Below, in pieces: positions 17,491 through 26,563 of a DNA stretch of 31,260 nucleotides (positions within the stretch are counted from its first letter, which is position 1; every line of letters begins with the position of its first letter). A program made the translations under genes and the position numbers. The notes beneath the pieces are model-generated. The model saw only the letters and a program-made list of their open reading frames with translations. It searched no databases and was not told the origin of the DNA. The DNA lies in the NCBI GenBank assembly GCA_036169815.1, contig JAVHOA010000104.1:1-31260 (forward strand), written 5' to 3'. The DNA is from Hydrocurvibacter sp036169815 (GTDB taxonomy: Bacteria > Campylobacterota > Campylobacteria > Campylobacterales > Sulfurimonadaceae).

Positions 17491-19977
17491 TTACACCCCT
17501 TGTATTGTAGCTGTACTAAAGCGGTAACCGCTAAAGAGAGCCTGTGAATTTAGATTTGAATCAAAAGTTGGAAGCGTTGCGATTGCTCCCTCGATTTTGT
17601 TATCACAGATAACTTTTGCACTTAACTCGCCATTTTGTGTTTTTACACGCACCATATCGCCCTCGTGATGGCCACTTGCTTTAAGAGCAGACTCACTCAT
17701 ATAAATGCCGCTTTGCTCTTTAAGATTCGCAGATCTGTTTGTAAATTCACTAAATTGACGAACAGGATTTACTAGATATATAATACTTCCTTCTAGCTTA
17801 GTATCCAATATCGCTTCTACTGCCACATCGCTCAAACTCTCTTTTGTCATCACATCCAAACGGTATCCGCGCACTTCAGTGCCATCATTTTCATAACGGT
17901 TTGGAAGATTATCAAAAAGTTCAGTTTTAAATCCCTTACATGTAGGTAATTGAGGCGTGTAATCTATGGTCAATTTTGCATCCAATCCAAGTGCATTTGC
18001 AATATCGTTAAGCACATACCCCTTATATCCAACCGCCGCATTTGTTGGATTTACACGTTTATCTATGCTTGTGAGTGTTCCCTCTTGCTGGTTTATGGCT
18101 GGCATATCCAGATCCCCATTTCCAAGTGCACTTAAAGTGAAATCTCCTTTTGTGTTATAGCCGATAGTAAAATCTCCACGCGCCACATCAAGATCACACA
18201 GCAGTGAAACACCCAGTGTATTTGTAAGACTTGGGATCATCACAAGTTTAAATACACTCTGTTTTTCTAAAAGCGCAACAAGTCGAGCAAGATTTTTTGC
18301 TCTTGGATGCGTGTAAAGGTCAGCGCCCACAATGAGAGAAAAATTCTCTTTTTTCGCTAAAAACTTCTCTAAACTTTCCGTAAAATTTTTAGGTGCATTG
18401 ACAATCTCTAAAAGGCGGTTTTCATCAACTTGCACCTCTTTTGAAACCTTTTTAGAAACCATAGAAGATTTTTCTTCCTCAAGCTCTTCCTCTTCTCCCG
18501 TTGCTTCATTTACTTTTTTTACTTTTACAATCTCAATTACTTTTTCTTTGACAGTCTCTTCAACTGTAACCGTTTTTTCTGAGTGAAAAGAAGCGATGTA
18601 GGCAACAACTTCAGTTGGAAGTTTTGATTTATCTGCAAAAAGGTCAAGTAAAAGGTAAAGCACCGCTTCTTCAACAAGTGGAGCATGGCTTATGCTCATC
18701 ACATTTTTGCCCATGCCATCAATTATAGGATCTTGGAGTGGATGAAAATAAAGCCCTGCTCCTTTGTTCATACTTATAGCGTTGTTAAATGCATATCTTG
18801 CATTTGGATTGTCGCTTTTAAGCGCAGTTCCCACAGAGACTACAAAATCAGCCTCATGGACTTCATGGAGGTCACTTCCATACAGTGAAGTTCCGCTGAC
18901 TTGGCTGTACTCATGTAAAAAAGTTTGAAACGCTTTTGCTTCAGGGTTTACAAGTTTGTACCCAAACTTCTCTTTTAAAGATTGGAGTATAAACGCCTCT
19001 TCATTTGTGATGGTAGAAGTAAAGGCGATTGTGTCCGCTTTTTTGAACGCTTCAATCGCATTGCAAAACGCTGTTTCATCCTTACATGTAACCTCATTTT
19101 GATAATCAAATCCGTAACGTCCAGCTCCACAAAGAGAAACATAGTTCCACTCGTTCATGACACGGTAAATTTTATCTTCTGAATTCTCTATACTTGTATG
19201 TTTGACATCGTAAGTAATCTGGCATCCTGCACTACAATGTCCGCATGTAGCTGGAATTTGCTTGAGCTCCCAAGCATTTGATTTGTACATAAAATCCGTA
19301 TCTACAAGCGCACCAACTGGACAAACCGCAGCACATTCGCCACATGATGTACAATCAAGCATCTCTTCACCACTTGTGAGGCCAATGACAGATTTATTGA
19401 GTTTATTCCACATGGCGTATGCATCTTTTGGCATACTCTCTTTGAAACTATTATCAATTGCATCGCCACCGCGTGCGACAGTTTTTAAAGCGTTATCTCC
19501 AATCATATCTTTGCAGACTGTAACGCATCGCTCACACACAATACAAAGACCCGGATCGTAATGAATATGTCCCCAATCTTTGACTTGGCGGTGTACATCT
19601 TTAATTGCGTAGCTTTGAGAATCAACACCCATCTCTAAGGTATAGTTTTGAAGTTCACACTCTCCAGACTGATCACAAACGCCACATTGCAAAGGATGGT
19701 TCACATCATACACTTCCATAATCGCACGACGCTCTGCTGCAATATTTTGTGTAGAAGTCGTGATACTCATCCCATCTTTTGCTTTTGCGTTACATGCGTA
19801 CACTTGTTTGCCATCTGCTTCAACAAGACAGATACGACATGCCAAAGTAGGGCTACAACGTGTAAGATAACAGATTGCAGGGATAAATATATCATTTGCA
19901 CGCGCGGCATTTAATATAAACTCTCCCTCTTGTGTCTGGATCTCTCTTCCATCAATATTTATCGTTATACTACTCAT
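17491..19977 (-). CDS. nuoG: Complex I iron-sulfur subunit NuoG, copy 1 (828 residues)
   Basis: NuoG carries the electron chain between the input module and NuoI. All ligand sets are present: [2Fe-2S] C36, C47, C50, C62; the His-containing N5 site H94, C98, C101, C107; two ferredoxin-like sets C145, C148, C151, C155 and C209, C212, C215, C219; and the N7 set C245, C248, C252, C283. The C-terminal half is the molybdopterin-oxidoreductase-like fold. A Lys/Glu/Val-rich insertion at about 466-518 is missing from the neighbouring copy. It overlaps nuoG2 by eight bases. Two near-copies of the palindrome fall in it (17935-17946 and 19081-19092), both encoding TCK. Confidence 0.95.
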   Translation of the reverse strand: MSSITINIDGREIQTQEGEFILNAARANDIFIPAICYLTRCSPTLACRICLVEADGKQVYACNAKAKDGMSITTSTQNIAAERRAIMEVYDVNHPLQCGVCDQSGECELQNYTLEMGVDSQSYAIKDVHRQVKDWGHIHYDPGLCIVCERCVTVCKDMIGDNALKTVARGGDAIDNSFKESMPKDAYAMWNKLNKSVIGLTSGEEMLDCTSCGECAAVCPVGALVDTDFMYKSNAWELKQIPATCGHCSAGCQITYDVKHTSIENSEDKIYRVMNEWNYVSLCGAGRYGFDYQNEVTCKDETAFCNAIEAFKKADTIAFTSTITNEEAFILQSLKEKFGYKLVNPEAKAFQTFLHEYSQVSGTSLYGSDLHEVHEADFVVSVGTALKSDNPNARYAFNNAISMNKGAGLYFHPLQDPIIDGMGKNVMSISHAPLVEEAVLYLLLDLFADKSKLPTEVVAYIASFHSEKTVTVEETVKEKVIEIVKVKKVNEATGEEEELEEEKSSMVSKKVSKEVQVDENRLLEIVNAPKNFTESLEKFLAKKENFSLIVGADLYTHPRAKNLARLVALLEKQSVFKLVMIPSLTNTLGVSLLCDLDVARGDFTIGYNTKGDFTLSALGNGDLDMPAINQQEGTLTSIDKRVNPTNAAVGYKGYVLNDIANALGLDAKLTIDYTPQLPTCKGFKTELFDNLPNRYENDGTEVRGYRLDVMTKESLSDVAVEAILDTKLEGSIIYLVNPVRQFSEFTNRSANLKEQSGIYMSESALKASGHHEGDMVRVKTQNGELSAKVICDNKIEGAIATLPTFDSNLNSQALFSGYRFSTATIQGV

Positions 19978-22225
19978 GATTCACTCTCACAATCTTAGAT
20001 TTTTGAAATCTGTAACTTTCCATACCACCCTCTAAATCAAATGTAGGATTAAGCGCAACAGTGCCTTTTAAATGCTCTTCTTGTTTAAAAATGCGCACAA
20101 ATTTTTTATCACCAAAGCTAATCTCTACACTATCACCATCACTGATGCGTGCCGCTGCTGCAAACTGCGCAGAACCACGAAGCGTGCAATCACGCTCTAG
20201 CTGTTTTGTGGTATTCGTATAAGCATTGAACTGCAGTATTGGATTGACATTGTAAATAATCGTTCCATTAAATTCAGGCAGTGCGTCAACCCCATCAAGC
20301 GTGCCATCCATTTCCACTGCAATTTCATCAAGCAGATAACCACGAATATCCTCTCCGAGTGGCGCTAAAAAGTTCTCCAATCTATCAAACTCAAGTGCTT
20401 TAAATCCGCTCTCACATGGTAACTCTTTCGTAAAATCGATTGTATTTTCTTTGCCAACACCCAATGCTTTTGCAAGATCGTTGAGTTCATAACCGCCAAA
20501 GGCAAGCGCTGCATTTGTCGGGACAACACGGTTATCGATTGTGACAAAAGTTCCCTCTTGCTGATTTAATGCTGGAATTGCCAGAGTAGCATCTGCTAAA
20601 CTTGAGATGATAAAACTTCCTCGCTCGTTATAACCAACAACATTTTCTTGCCTCTTATCATCGCAATCAAGCTTACATGTAAGGCTTACACCAAGCGTAT
20701 TGACATCACGTGGAACTACTAAAACAGAGATATCGCTATATTTTTCTATTACAGCGGCAAGTTTTGCGATATTTCTTGCCTCTTTGTGCGCAAGAAGGTC
20801 ATTTCCAAGCACGAGCACTCTCTTTTTTGTTCTGCTCAAAGAGTGTATCATTAAGGAGAGTTCTTCCTCTGCGATGTTGCTCTCAGCACTCAAATATCCA
20901 TCATCTAAAGCATCAAAAAATGCACGCTCGGCGTCACTTAATTCACAATTTACAAGCAAATATTTTGCGATGAGTGCAAGTACACCCTCTTCAGTTCCTA
21001 CCTCATATTTTAAAAACTGCGTCGTGGTGTTTTGCATCAATACATCCTCTATTGGATGTGCATAAATAATTTTTGCGCCATTATGTTTTGCAGCTGTTGT
21101 CATTGCATAACGAACCGCTGGATTATCTGTCGCAATCATCGAACCCATAAGGATAATTGCATCCGCTTGTTTCACTGCTTCAAGTGTTGCACTGTGATGT
21201 TTTTTGCCACTTATACTTGCATATGCCTGCATAAAATCAGCATATTTTCTTGCATCTTCGTTGTAAAGTTTGATACCAAGTTTCTCTTTGATTTTTTGAA
21301 GTATCAAAGCCTCTTCATTTGTTATCATTGAACTAAAACGGATCGCTTGTGCGCTCTTGAGTGCTTGAAGCGCTTGTGCAAAACTTGCTTCGTTTTTACT
21401 CGCCCTATTTTCAAAATCAAAACCAAAACGTCCAGCGCCACAAAGGGAGCTAAACTCAAAGTTATTTTTAACTCTATAAATTGAGTCCTCTTTAGACGAG
21501 ATGCCGGTATGGCGTGTTTCATACTCTAAAGAGCAGCCACCAGAGCAGTGTGCACATGTAGCGGGGACGCGAGTAAGCTCCCATGCATTTGCACTGTATT
21601 TAAAGTCAGTGCTAATAAGTGCGCCCACAGGACAAACTGCGATACACTCACCACAATAGGTACAATTAAGTGTCTCAGAATTTTTTGGAACCACTTTTGA
21701 TTTATATCCGCCAAATTGCAGCTCTATTGCATCATCACCGATTACTTCATTACATACATGTACACATTTTTCACACAAGATACAAAGTGATGGGTCGTAA
21801 TTGATAAGTCCCCAATTTTCAATCTTTCTATGTTGCTCTTTTGCTGAAAAATTTTGCTTTTCAACATGAAATTCTAAAGTTTTATTTTGAAGGTCGCACT
21901 CCCCAGATTTATCACAAACGCCGCATTCTAAAGGGTGATTGACATCATAGAGTTTCATGATGTTTGTTCTTTCATACTCAAGAGCGCTCGAGTTTGTAGT
22001 AATGGCTACACCATTTGTCGCAGGCGTGTTACATGAAAGCACAAATCCATCAACACCCGCAGCTTCAACAACACACATTCGACATGATGCACAGGGTGTT
22101 GTTTTAGAAATATAACACATCGTTGGTATGTAAATTCCCTCACGGCGTGCGACTGTTAAAATAGTTTCACCTTTTTTTGCGCTTACCGCTTTTCCATCGA
22201 TTGTAAAGTTAATCAAATGACTCAT
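19970..22225 (-). CDS. nuoG: Complex I iron-sulfur subunit NuoG, copy 2 (751 residues)
   Basis: A second full NuoG upstream of copy 1, clearly paralogous but diverged. Ligands are C37, C48, C51, C65; H97, C101, C104, C110; C148, C151, C154, C158; C188, C191, C194, C198; and C224, C227, C231, C262, so no cluster appears lost. Its C-terminal half also has the molybdopterin-fold domain, without the charged insertion of copy 1. Tandem NuoG genes may mean that both sit in one complex or that two forms are assembled; sequence cannot decide. It carries a perfect palindrome at 20672-20683 encoding LTCK. Confidence 0.94.
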   Translation of the reverse strand: MSHLINFTIDGKAVSAKKGETILTVARREGIYIPTMCYISKTTPCASCRMCVVEAAGVDGFVLSCNTPATNGVAITTNSSALEYERTNIMKLYDVNHPLECGVCDKSGECDLQNKTLEFHVEKQNFSAKEQHRKIENWGLINYDPSLCILCEKCVHVCNEVIGDDAIELQFGGYKSKVVPKNSETLNCTYCGECIAVCPVGALISTDFKYSANAWELTRVPATCAHCSGGCSLEYETRHTGISSKEDSIYRVKNNFEFSSLCGAGRFGFDFENRASKNEASFAQALQALKSAQAIRFSSMITNEEALILQKIKEKLGIKLYNEDARKYADFMQAYASISGKKHHSATLEAVKQADAIILMGSMIATDNPAVRYAMTTAAKHNGAKIIYAHPIEDVLMQNTTTQFLKYEVGTEEGVLALIAKYLLVNCELSDAERAFFDALDDGYLSAESNIAEEELSLMIHSLSRTKKRVLVLGNDLLAHKEARNIAKLAAVIEKYSDISVLVVPRDVNTLGVSLTCKLDCDDKRQENVVGYNERGSFIISSLADATLAIPALNQQEGTFVTIDNRVVPTNAALAFGGYELNDLAKALGVGKENTIDFTKELPCESGFKALEFDRLENFLAPLGEDIRGYLLDEIAVEMDGTLDGVDALPEFNGTIIYNVNPILQFNAYTNTTKQLERDCTLRGSAQFAAAARISDGDSVEISFGDKKFVRIFKQEEHLKGTVALNPTFDLEGGMESYRFQKSKIVRVNHE
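20672..20683. repeat. Perfect CTTACATGTAAG inside nuoG copy 2
   Basis: Exact match, flanked as GCTTACATGTAAGGC. It encodes Leu-Thr-Cys-Lys. The aligned stretch of NuoG copy 1 reads LLCD and lacks the motif. Confidence 0.9.
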
Positions 22226-22235
22226 CCAATCCTCC

Positions 22236-24269
22236 CTACACTGCTGTCATAGCGATATAATAACAACGCATACAACGGTCTGCTTCACTCAGTGCTTCCT
22301 CTTGAGTAAACCCAAGATTGACCTCTTTATTGTTAGTTTTACGGTCATCGACATCAAGTTTTACACTGATTTGGCGAGGTAATCCTGGCAACCAGCCCTT
22401 CACTTTCTCTTTTTTGTCATACACACGGAGTTTACGGAGGTGATCTTCCATAATCTCATCATCACTCAGTGTGACTTCGCCACTTTGTATATAACGTGCC
22501 ATAACTGAAGCGGCACGTTTTGCTTGACCGACTGCATTGACAATTGTCATCGGACCATATTCACAATCTCCTGAGGCAAAAACACCTTTACGAGATGTCA
22601 TATAATCTTTTCCATTTGTCTTGATTGTTGCCCAAGATGTCATCTCAATCTCCCATTCAGGAGGAAGCAGCTTCAAGTCCGCACTCTGACTTACAGCAGG
22701 AATGAGGTAATCTGCTTCTATCTCATAGGAAGCACCCTCAACTTTAAGTAGTTGCGCTCTTCCGCCATTTGGATCTGGAACGAGTTCAAACTTGTCTATA
22801 AGGAGAGATTTTAAAAGATTATCTTCATCTCGCATCTCGGCTACTGCAGAGTGAAACAAAAATTCGACACCCTCTTCAACCGCTTCATGGTACTCTTCAT
22901 ACGTTGTATTGTTAATGATTGTCTTTTCATCACGGCGGTAAATCATATAAACTTTTTTCGCATTTGCACGAATAGAACAGCGCACAACATCCATGGAGGT
23001 AAATCCACCACCAACACAGACAACAGTTTTTCCAGTGAGATTAACATAATCTGTCGTTAAAAGATTCTCTTCTTGATCCTCTTTTTCTATTGTGTAGCCA
23101 TATTTTGCAAAAAGGTTTACTTTATCAAGGAAGTCAATCGCTCCCCAATACCCTTTTATCTCAGGACGCTCATTCTCACAATAGACTTTTTTAGAGATGC
23201 GAGTTCCTGTTGCAATCATAATTGCATCATAATCTTTTTCAAATTGACGCATCATATCTGCGGTTACTTTTGAATTTACAATAAAGTTTACACCAAGATC
23301 TTTGACGCAATCGATATCTTTATTATACTTATCAATTGGCATACGGTACTGAGGTATTCCAGCTGTGATTTCACCACCAAGAACAGGCAGCTCCTCATAG
23401 ACATCAACTCCAATTCCCTCTAGCGCAAGGTAATACGCTGTCGTAAGCCCAGCAGGTCCAGCACCGATAACAGCAACTTTTTTGCCAATGCTTGATTTTT
23501 GCTCAAGTGGATGAAAAAAACCAAAGCTATGGTCTGTTTCATAGTCAGCACCAAGGCGTTTGAGCTCCATAATGGAGATTGGTTCATCAAGATTGGTTCT
23601 GCGGCACGCATCCTCACAAGGATGGGGACAAACACGTCCACATGTATGCGCAAGCGGCATCGTTTGACGGGTCGCCATCAGTGAATCATCGAAGCGCAAA
23701 TCCCGCACACCCTCAATATACCCTGGAATATCAACATGCGCAGGGCATGCATCTGTACATGGCGCGGTTATTTTAGCAATATAGTTGATCGCTGCATCGT
23801 AATGTTTGGATGCTTTTTTCTCATTGATACATGTAAGAAACTCATCTTCAAAATGGGTCATAATATCCAAAATAGGGTTTGGTACAGTCTTGCCAATTTC
23901 ACATTTTGAAGTGATTTGCATACTTTTACTAATCTCTTTGAGGTGATCCATATCCGAAAGTTCACCTTCGCCGCGAGCAATCTTATCGAGCATATCATAT
24001 AAGATTCTACCGCCCCAACGCCCCGGCGCACAGCGCCCACAGGCTTCCGAGTACACTTGATATTGCGCTGCATATTCAGTAGCAAGACGGATTACATCCA
24101 CATCTTCATTGAAGATTGCGACCCCATCCCAGCCTATAAACGCTTTTGATTCTCTATGATCATCATATTGCGCTGGTAGGTTGTATGCTGATTCTTCCCA
24201 CTGATCTTGCGGTTTGTTTATGTTGTTGATAAATTCACCATTCCAAGTGGAAAAATAGACTTTACTCAC
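22236..24269 (-). CDS. NuoF-like/GltD-like chimeric flavoprotein, electron-input subunit of complex I
   Basis: 677 residues in the nuoF position. Residues about 70-148 resemble the C-terminal [4Fe-4S] domain of NuoF: C77, C80 and C123 align with N3 ligands, but the third position is G83. About 165-240 is the N-terminal cluster domain of GltD-type flavoproteins, with C171, C175, C210, C214, C218, C222. An FAD site GAGPAG is at 269-274, a second Rossmann motif GGGFTSMD at 420-427, and the closing FAD motif GVFASGD at 562-568; the tail has RCMRC. The FMN/NADH-binding part of NuoF is absent. It should oxidise NAD(P)H or bind another donor; which is unknown. The start is GTG with AGGA upstream. 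It is not a glutamate synthase subunit: no gltB is present and the setting is nuo. Confidence 0.88.
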   Translation of the reverse strand: MSKVYFSTWNGEFINNINKPQDQWEESAYNLPAQYDDHRESKAFIGWDGVAIFNEDVDVIRLATEYAAQYQVYSEACGRCAPGRWGGRILYDMLDKIARGEGELSDMDHLKEISKSMQITSKCEIGKTVPNPILDIMTHFEDEFLTCINEKKASKHYDAAINYIAKITAPCTDACPAHVDIPGYIEGVRDLRFDDSLMATRQTMPLAHTCGRVCPHPCEDACRRTNLDEPISIMELKRLGADYETDHSFGFFHPLEQKSSIGKKVAVIGAGPAGLTTAYYLALEGIGVDVYEELPVLGGEITAGIPQYRMPIDKYNKDIDCVKDLGVNFIVNSKVTADMMRQFEKDYDAIMIATGTRISKKVYCENERPEIKGYWGAIDFLDKVNLFAKYGYTIEKEDQEENLLTTDYVNLTGKTVVCVGGGFTSMDVVRCSIRANAKKVYMIYRRDEKTIINNTTYEEYHEAVEEGVEFLFHSAVAEMRDEDNLLKSLLIDKFELVPDPNGGRAQLLKVEGASYEIEADYLIPAVSQSADLKLLPPEWEIEMTSWATIKTNGKDYMTSRKGVFASGDCEYGPMTIVNAVGQAKRAASVMARYIQSGEVTLSDDEIMEDHLRKLRVYDKKEKVKGWLPGLPRQISVKLDVDDRKTNNKEVNLGFTQEEALSEADRCMRCYYIAMTAV

Positions 24270-24278
24270 AATAGATTC

Positions 24279-24503
24279 CTAACTTTTTTTCACTACGATA
24301 GTCCAATCGACTTCGTTGAATTTCAATGAGTTTAAAAGCTCATATCCAGATTCTTTTACCAAATCAGCAGAACGCTGCACTGGAGTAAAATCACCCACCT
24401 CAAATAAAAAAATTCCTACTTGACCTTTTGGATGCGAGAGTAAAATCTCCTTCATTCTCGGTTCAAAATCGTCTTTAAGATGACGTAAATCATAACGTAA
24501 CAT
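24279..24503 (-). CDS. Short NuoE-like subunit of campylobacterotal complex I
   Basis: 74 residues. Soluble, with core text VGIFLFEVGDFTPVQRSADLV and a C-terminal SLKFNEVDWTIVVKK. It sits in the nuoE position but lacks the thioredoxin-like fold's four cysteines: there is no cysteine at all, so no N1a cluster. It resembles the small proteins I recall at this place in Helicobacter (HP1264) and Campylobacter (Cj1575c). It probably docks the flavoprotein encoded next door. It lies between nuoD and the NuoF-like gene, about ten bases from each. Confidence 0.85.
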   Translation of the reverse strand: MLRYDLRHLKDDFEPRMKEILLSHPKGQVGIFLFEVGDFTPVQRSADLVKESGYELLNSLKFNEVDWTIVVKKS

Positions 24504-24513
24504 TGTGCAATCC

Positions 24514-25752
24514 TTATCTATCTACTTCGCCAAATACGATGTTCGTCGTACCGATAATTGAAACAACGTCTGGAATATAGTGTCCAGGAAGTAAGTCTGT
24601 CAAAATACCTGTATGCCAAAATGATGGTGCACGCAGTTTGAGACGGTATGGGTATGGGCCACCTTGAGAGTTTATGAAAAATCCAAGTTCCCCTTTTGGT
24701 GATTCTGTTGGAATATACACTTCTCCAACGGGTGGACGCATCCCTTGTGTTACAAGCACAAAATGCTGCATCAAAGAGTAGTTTTGCGTCATAATATCGA
24801 TTTTTGGAGCTGAAATATATTTTGGAGCATGCGCCATCAAATCTGTTTCATTGTTTTTGATAGTTGCTTCATACATCTGTGCTACTTGATACAAAATATG
24901 AGCCGATTGTCGCATCTCTTCCATGTAAATACGGTAGCGTGCGAAGTTGTCTCCTTTATCAGAAACTGGAACTTTAAACTCTACTTCACTGTAGAGTTCA
25001 TACGGCTCCTCTTTACGAATATCCCAAGCGACACCGCTTGCGCGAAGCATTGGACCACTACATCCCCATGAGAGTGCCATCTCTTTTGAGACCACACCAA
25101 CACCCTCCATTCTCATTCTCCAAATACGGTTGCTATCTAAAAGATCTTCATAATCTTTGATATTTTCTGGCAATTTATCAAGGAACTTTCTTAAATCTGC
25201 GATGAAGTTATCTGGAAGATCCAAAGGAACACCACCGATACGAATCGCCGCATGTGTCAAACGTGCACCACAATAATCCTCAATAAGATCCATCAAATAC
25301 TCACGTTCACGAAATGCATAAAGAAAAACTGTCATTGCGCCAATGTCTAAGGCTGTTGTTGCAAGCCAAAAAAGATGGGACATCAATCGGTTGATCTCTA
25401 AAAGCAACATTCGAATCACTTTGGCACGGCGAGGCACTTCAAGTCCGATGAGTTTTTCAACAGCAAGTGCAAAACCGTAGTTGTTTGAACTTGAAGCGAT
25501 ATAATCCATACGATCGGTTGTCGGCATAAACTCGTTGTAAATCATATTTTCAGCCATCTTTTCCATACCACGGTGAAGATACCCAATATCTGGATGCGCT
25601 TTTGTAATCATCTCTTGTTGGAGGTGAAGCATAAGGCGTAACTGACCATGCGCCGATGGGTGTTGAGGGCCAAAGTTGAGAATCATCTCATTATCGTCAC
25701 GATCAAACGTAATATTTTCAAAAAATGGTCTTAATCTATTTTGCTGTTGCAT
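24514..25752 (-). CDS. nuoD: Complex I 49-kDa subunit NuoD
   Basis: 412 residues, standard length. NuoD is the hydrogenase-large-subunit-like protein that lines the quinone site with NuoB. GPQHPSAHGQLRL at 28-40 contains the conserved histidine loop; DIGYLHRGMEKM, the PTTDRMDY segment and the SPKGELGFF segment are also typical. The C-terminus ends with the DVVSIIGTTNIVFGEVDR tail. It is separate from nuoC here, unlike the fused nuoCD of enterobacteria. It lies four bases after nuoC. Confidence 0.97.
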   Translation of the reverse strand: MQQQNRLRPFFENITFDRDDNEMILNFGPQHPSAHGQLRLMLHLQQEMITKAHPDIGYLHRGMEKMAENMIYNEFMPTTDRMDYIASSSNNYGFALAVEKLIGLEVPRRAKVIRMLLLEINRLMSHLFWLATTALDIGAMTVFLYAFREREYLMDLIEDYCGARLTHAAIRIGGVPLDLPDNFIADLRKFLDKLPENIKDYEDLLDSNRIWRMRMEGVGVVSKEMALSWGCSGPMLRASGVAWDIRKEEPYELYSEVEFKVPVSDKGDNFARYRIYMEEMRQSAHILYQVAQMYEATIKNNETDLMAHAPKYISAPKIDIMTQNYSLMQHFVLVTQGMRPPVGEVYIPTESPKGELGFFINSQGGPYPYRLKLRAPSFWHTGILTDLLPGHYIPDVVSIIGTTNIVFGEVDR

Positions 25753-25756
25753 AAGC

Positions 25757-26563
25757 TTACCTGTCCCTGTCTGTAATAATTACTGATTTTTCTGCATCAA
25801 ATCTGTCAATCATAAACACGCCACCCTCTTCTTGATACGCAAGTGGAGTTTTAGGCTCATTGCCCGTAATCTTCGTACCTTTTGGCACTTCATGTCCAAG
25901 ACGTGCAAAACGCTCACTGTCGTAACGATCAACACGCGCAGTATCACGGATTTCAGGCCCGATGATGTCGCGTGCTTCTTTTCCATAGATTTTATCCACT
26001 TCATACCACGCAGCAAACTCATCACCCTCAAGCGGATAGGTTTTTAAAAGTGGATGTCCTTCCCAATCATACGGCATTAAGATGCGTTTTAAAAATGGAT
26101 GGTTGTTTACATGTAAGCCAAACATATCATACATCTCACGCTCCGACCAGTCCGCACAGCGGAAAAGCTTTTCTACGCTGTTAATCGCTTCATCTTTACC
26201 CACAAAACATTTGATGCGAAGACGTTTTCTTTTCTCCATAGACAGCATCTGATAAAAAACTTCAAATTGTCCACTTTTTGCAATCCAATCAATGGCACTC
26301 AATTCTGAGAGTTGTGTATATTCGAGTGCATCACGGAGCAACTCTAAAACGCCATAATTATCTTTTGCATTAATAACCACAACCATTTGCTCTACTTGAA
26401 TATACGCATCAAGCACTTCAAATTTTGCGCGAATCGCTTCTAAATCAGTTGCAAAAACGGCATCACTCGAAACATCTTGTTTAGGAACTTGCGGGGCCAC
26501 ATAAAATCTATCTGTATAGTATGCTTTTGCTTGCACATCATCTTTTGGTGTATAGGCTCTCAT
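25757..26563 (-). CDS. nuoC: Complex I 30-kDa subunit NuoC
   Basis: 268 residues. It is a cluster-free hydrophilic subunit that braces NuoD and NuoB. The signature ADWSEREMYDMFGLHVNNHPFLKRILMPYDWEGHPLLKTYPL lies at about 140-182. The N-terminal 35 residues and C-terminal 50 are extensions beyond the core domain. It overlaps the nuoB stop by one base. A near-perfect palindrome (26106-26117, one mismatch) encodes GLHV inside the signature. Confidence 0.95.
   Translation of the reverse strand: MRAYTPKDDVQAKAYYTDRFYVAPQVPKQDVSSDAVFATDLEAIRAKFEVLDAYIQVEQMVVVINAKDNYGVLELLRDALEYTQLSELSAIDWIAKSGQFEVFYQMLSMEKRKRLRIKCFVGKDEAINSVEKLFRCADWSEREMYDMFGLHVNNHPFLKRILMPYDWEGHPLLKTYPLEGDEFAAWYEVDKIYGKEARDIIGPEIRDTARVDRYDSERFARLGHEVPKGTKITGNEPKTPLAYQEEGGVFMIDRFDAEKSVIITDRDR

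Noticed and set aside
17491..22225. Tandem nuoG as an assembly duplication
   Set aside because: The two copies differ throughout at protein level and in length (828 and 751 residues), so they are real diverged paralogues.
22236..24269. Glutamate synthase small subunit (gltD)
   Set aside because: The N-terminal NuoF-like part, the location in the nuoF slot and the lack of gltB point to a complex I subunit.
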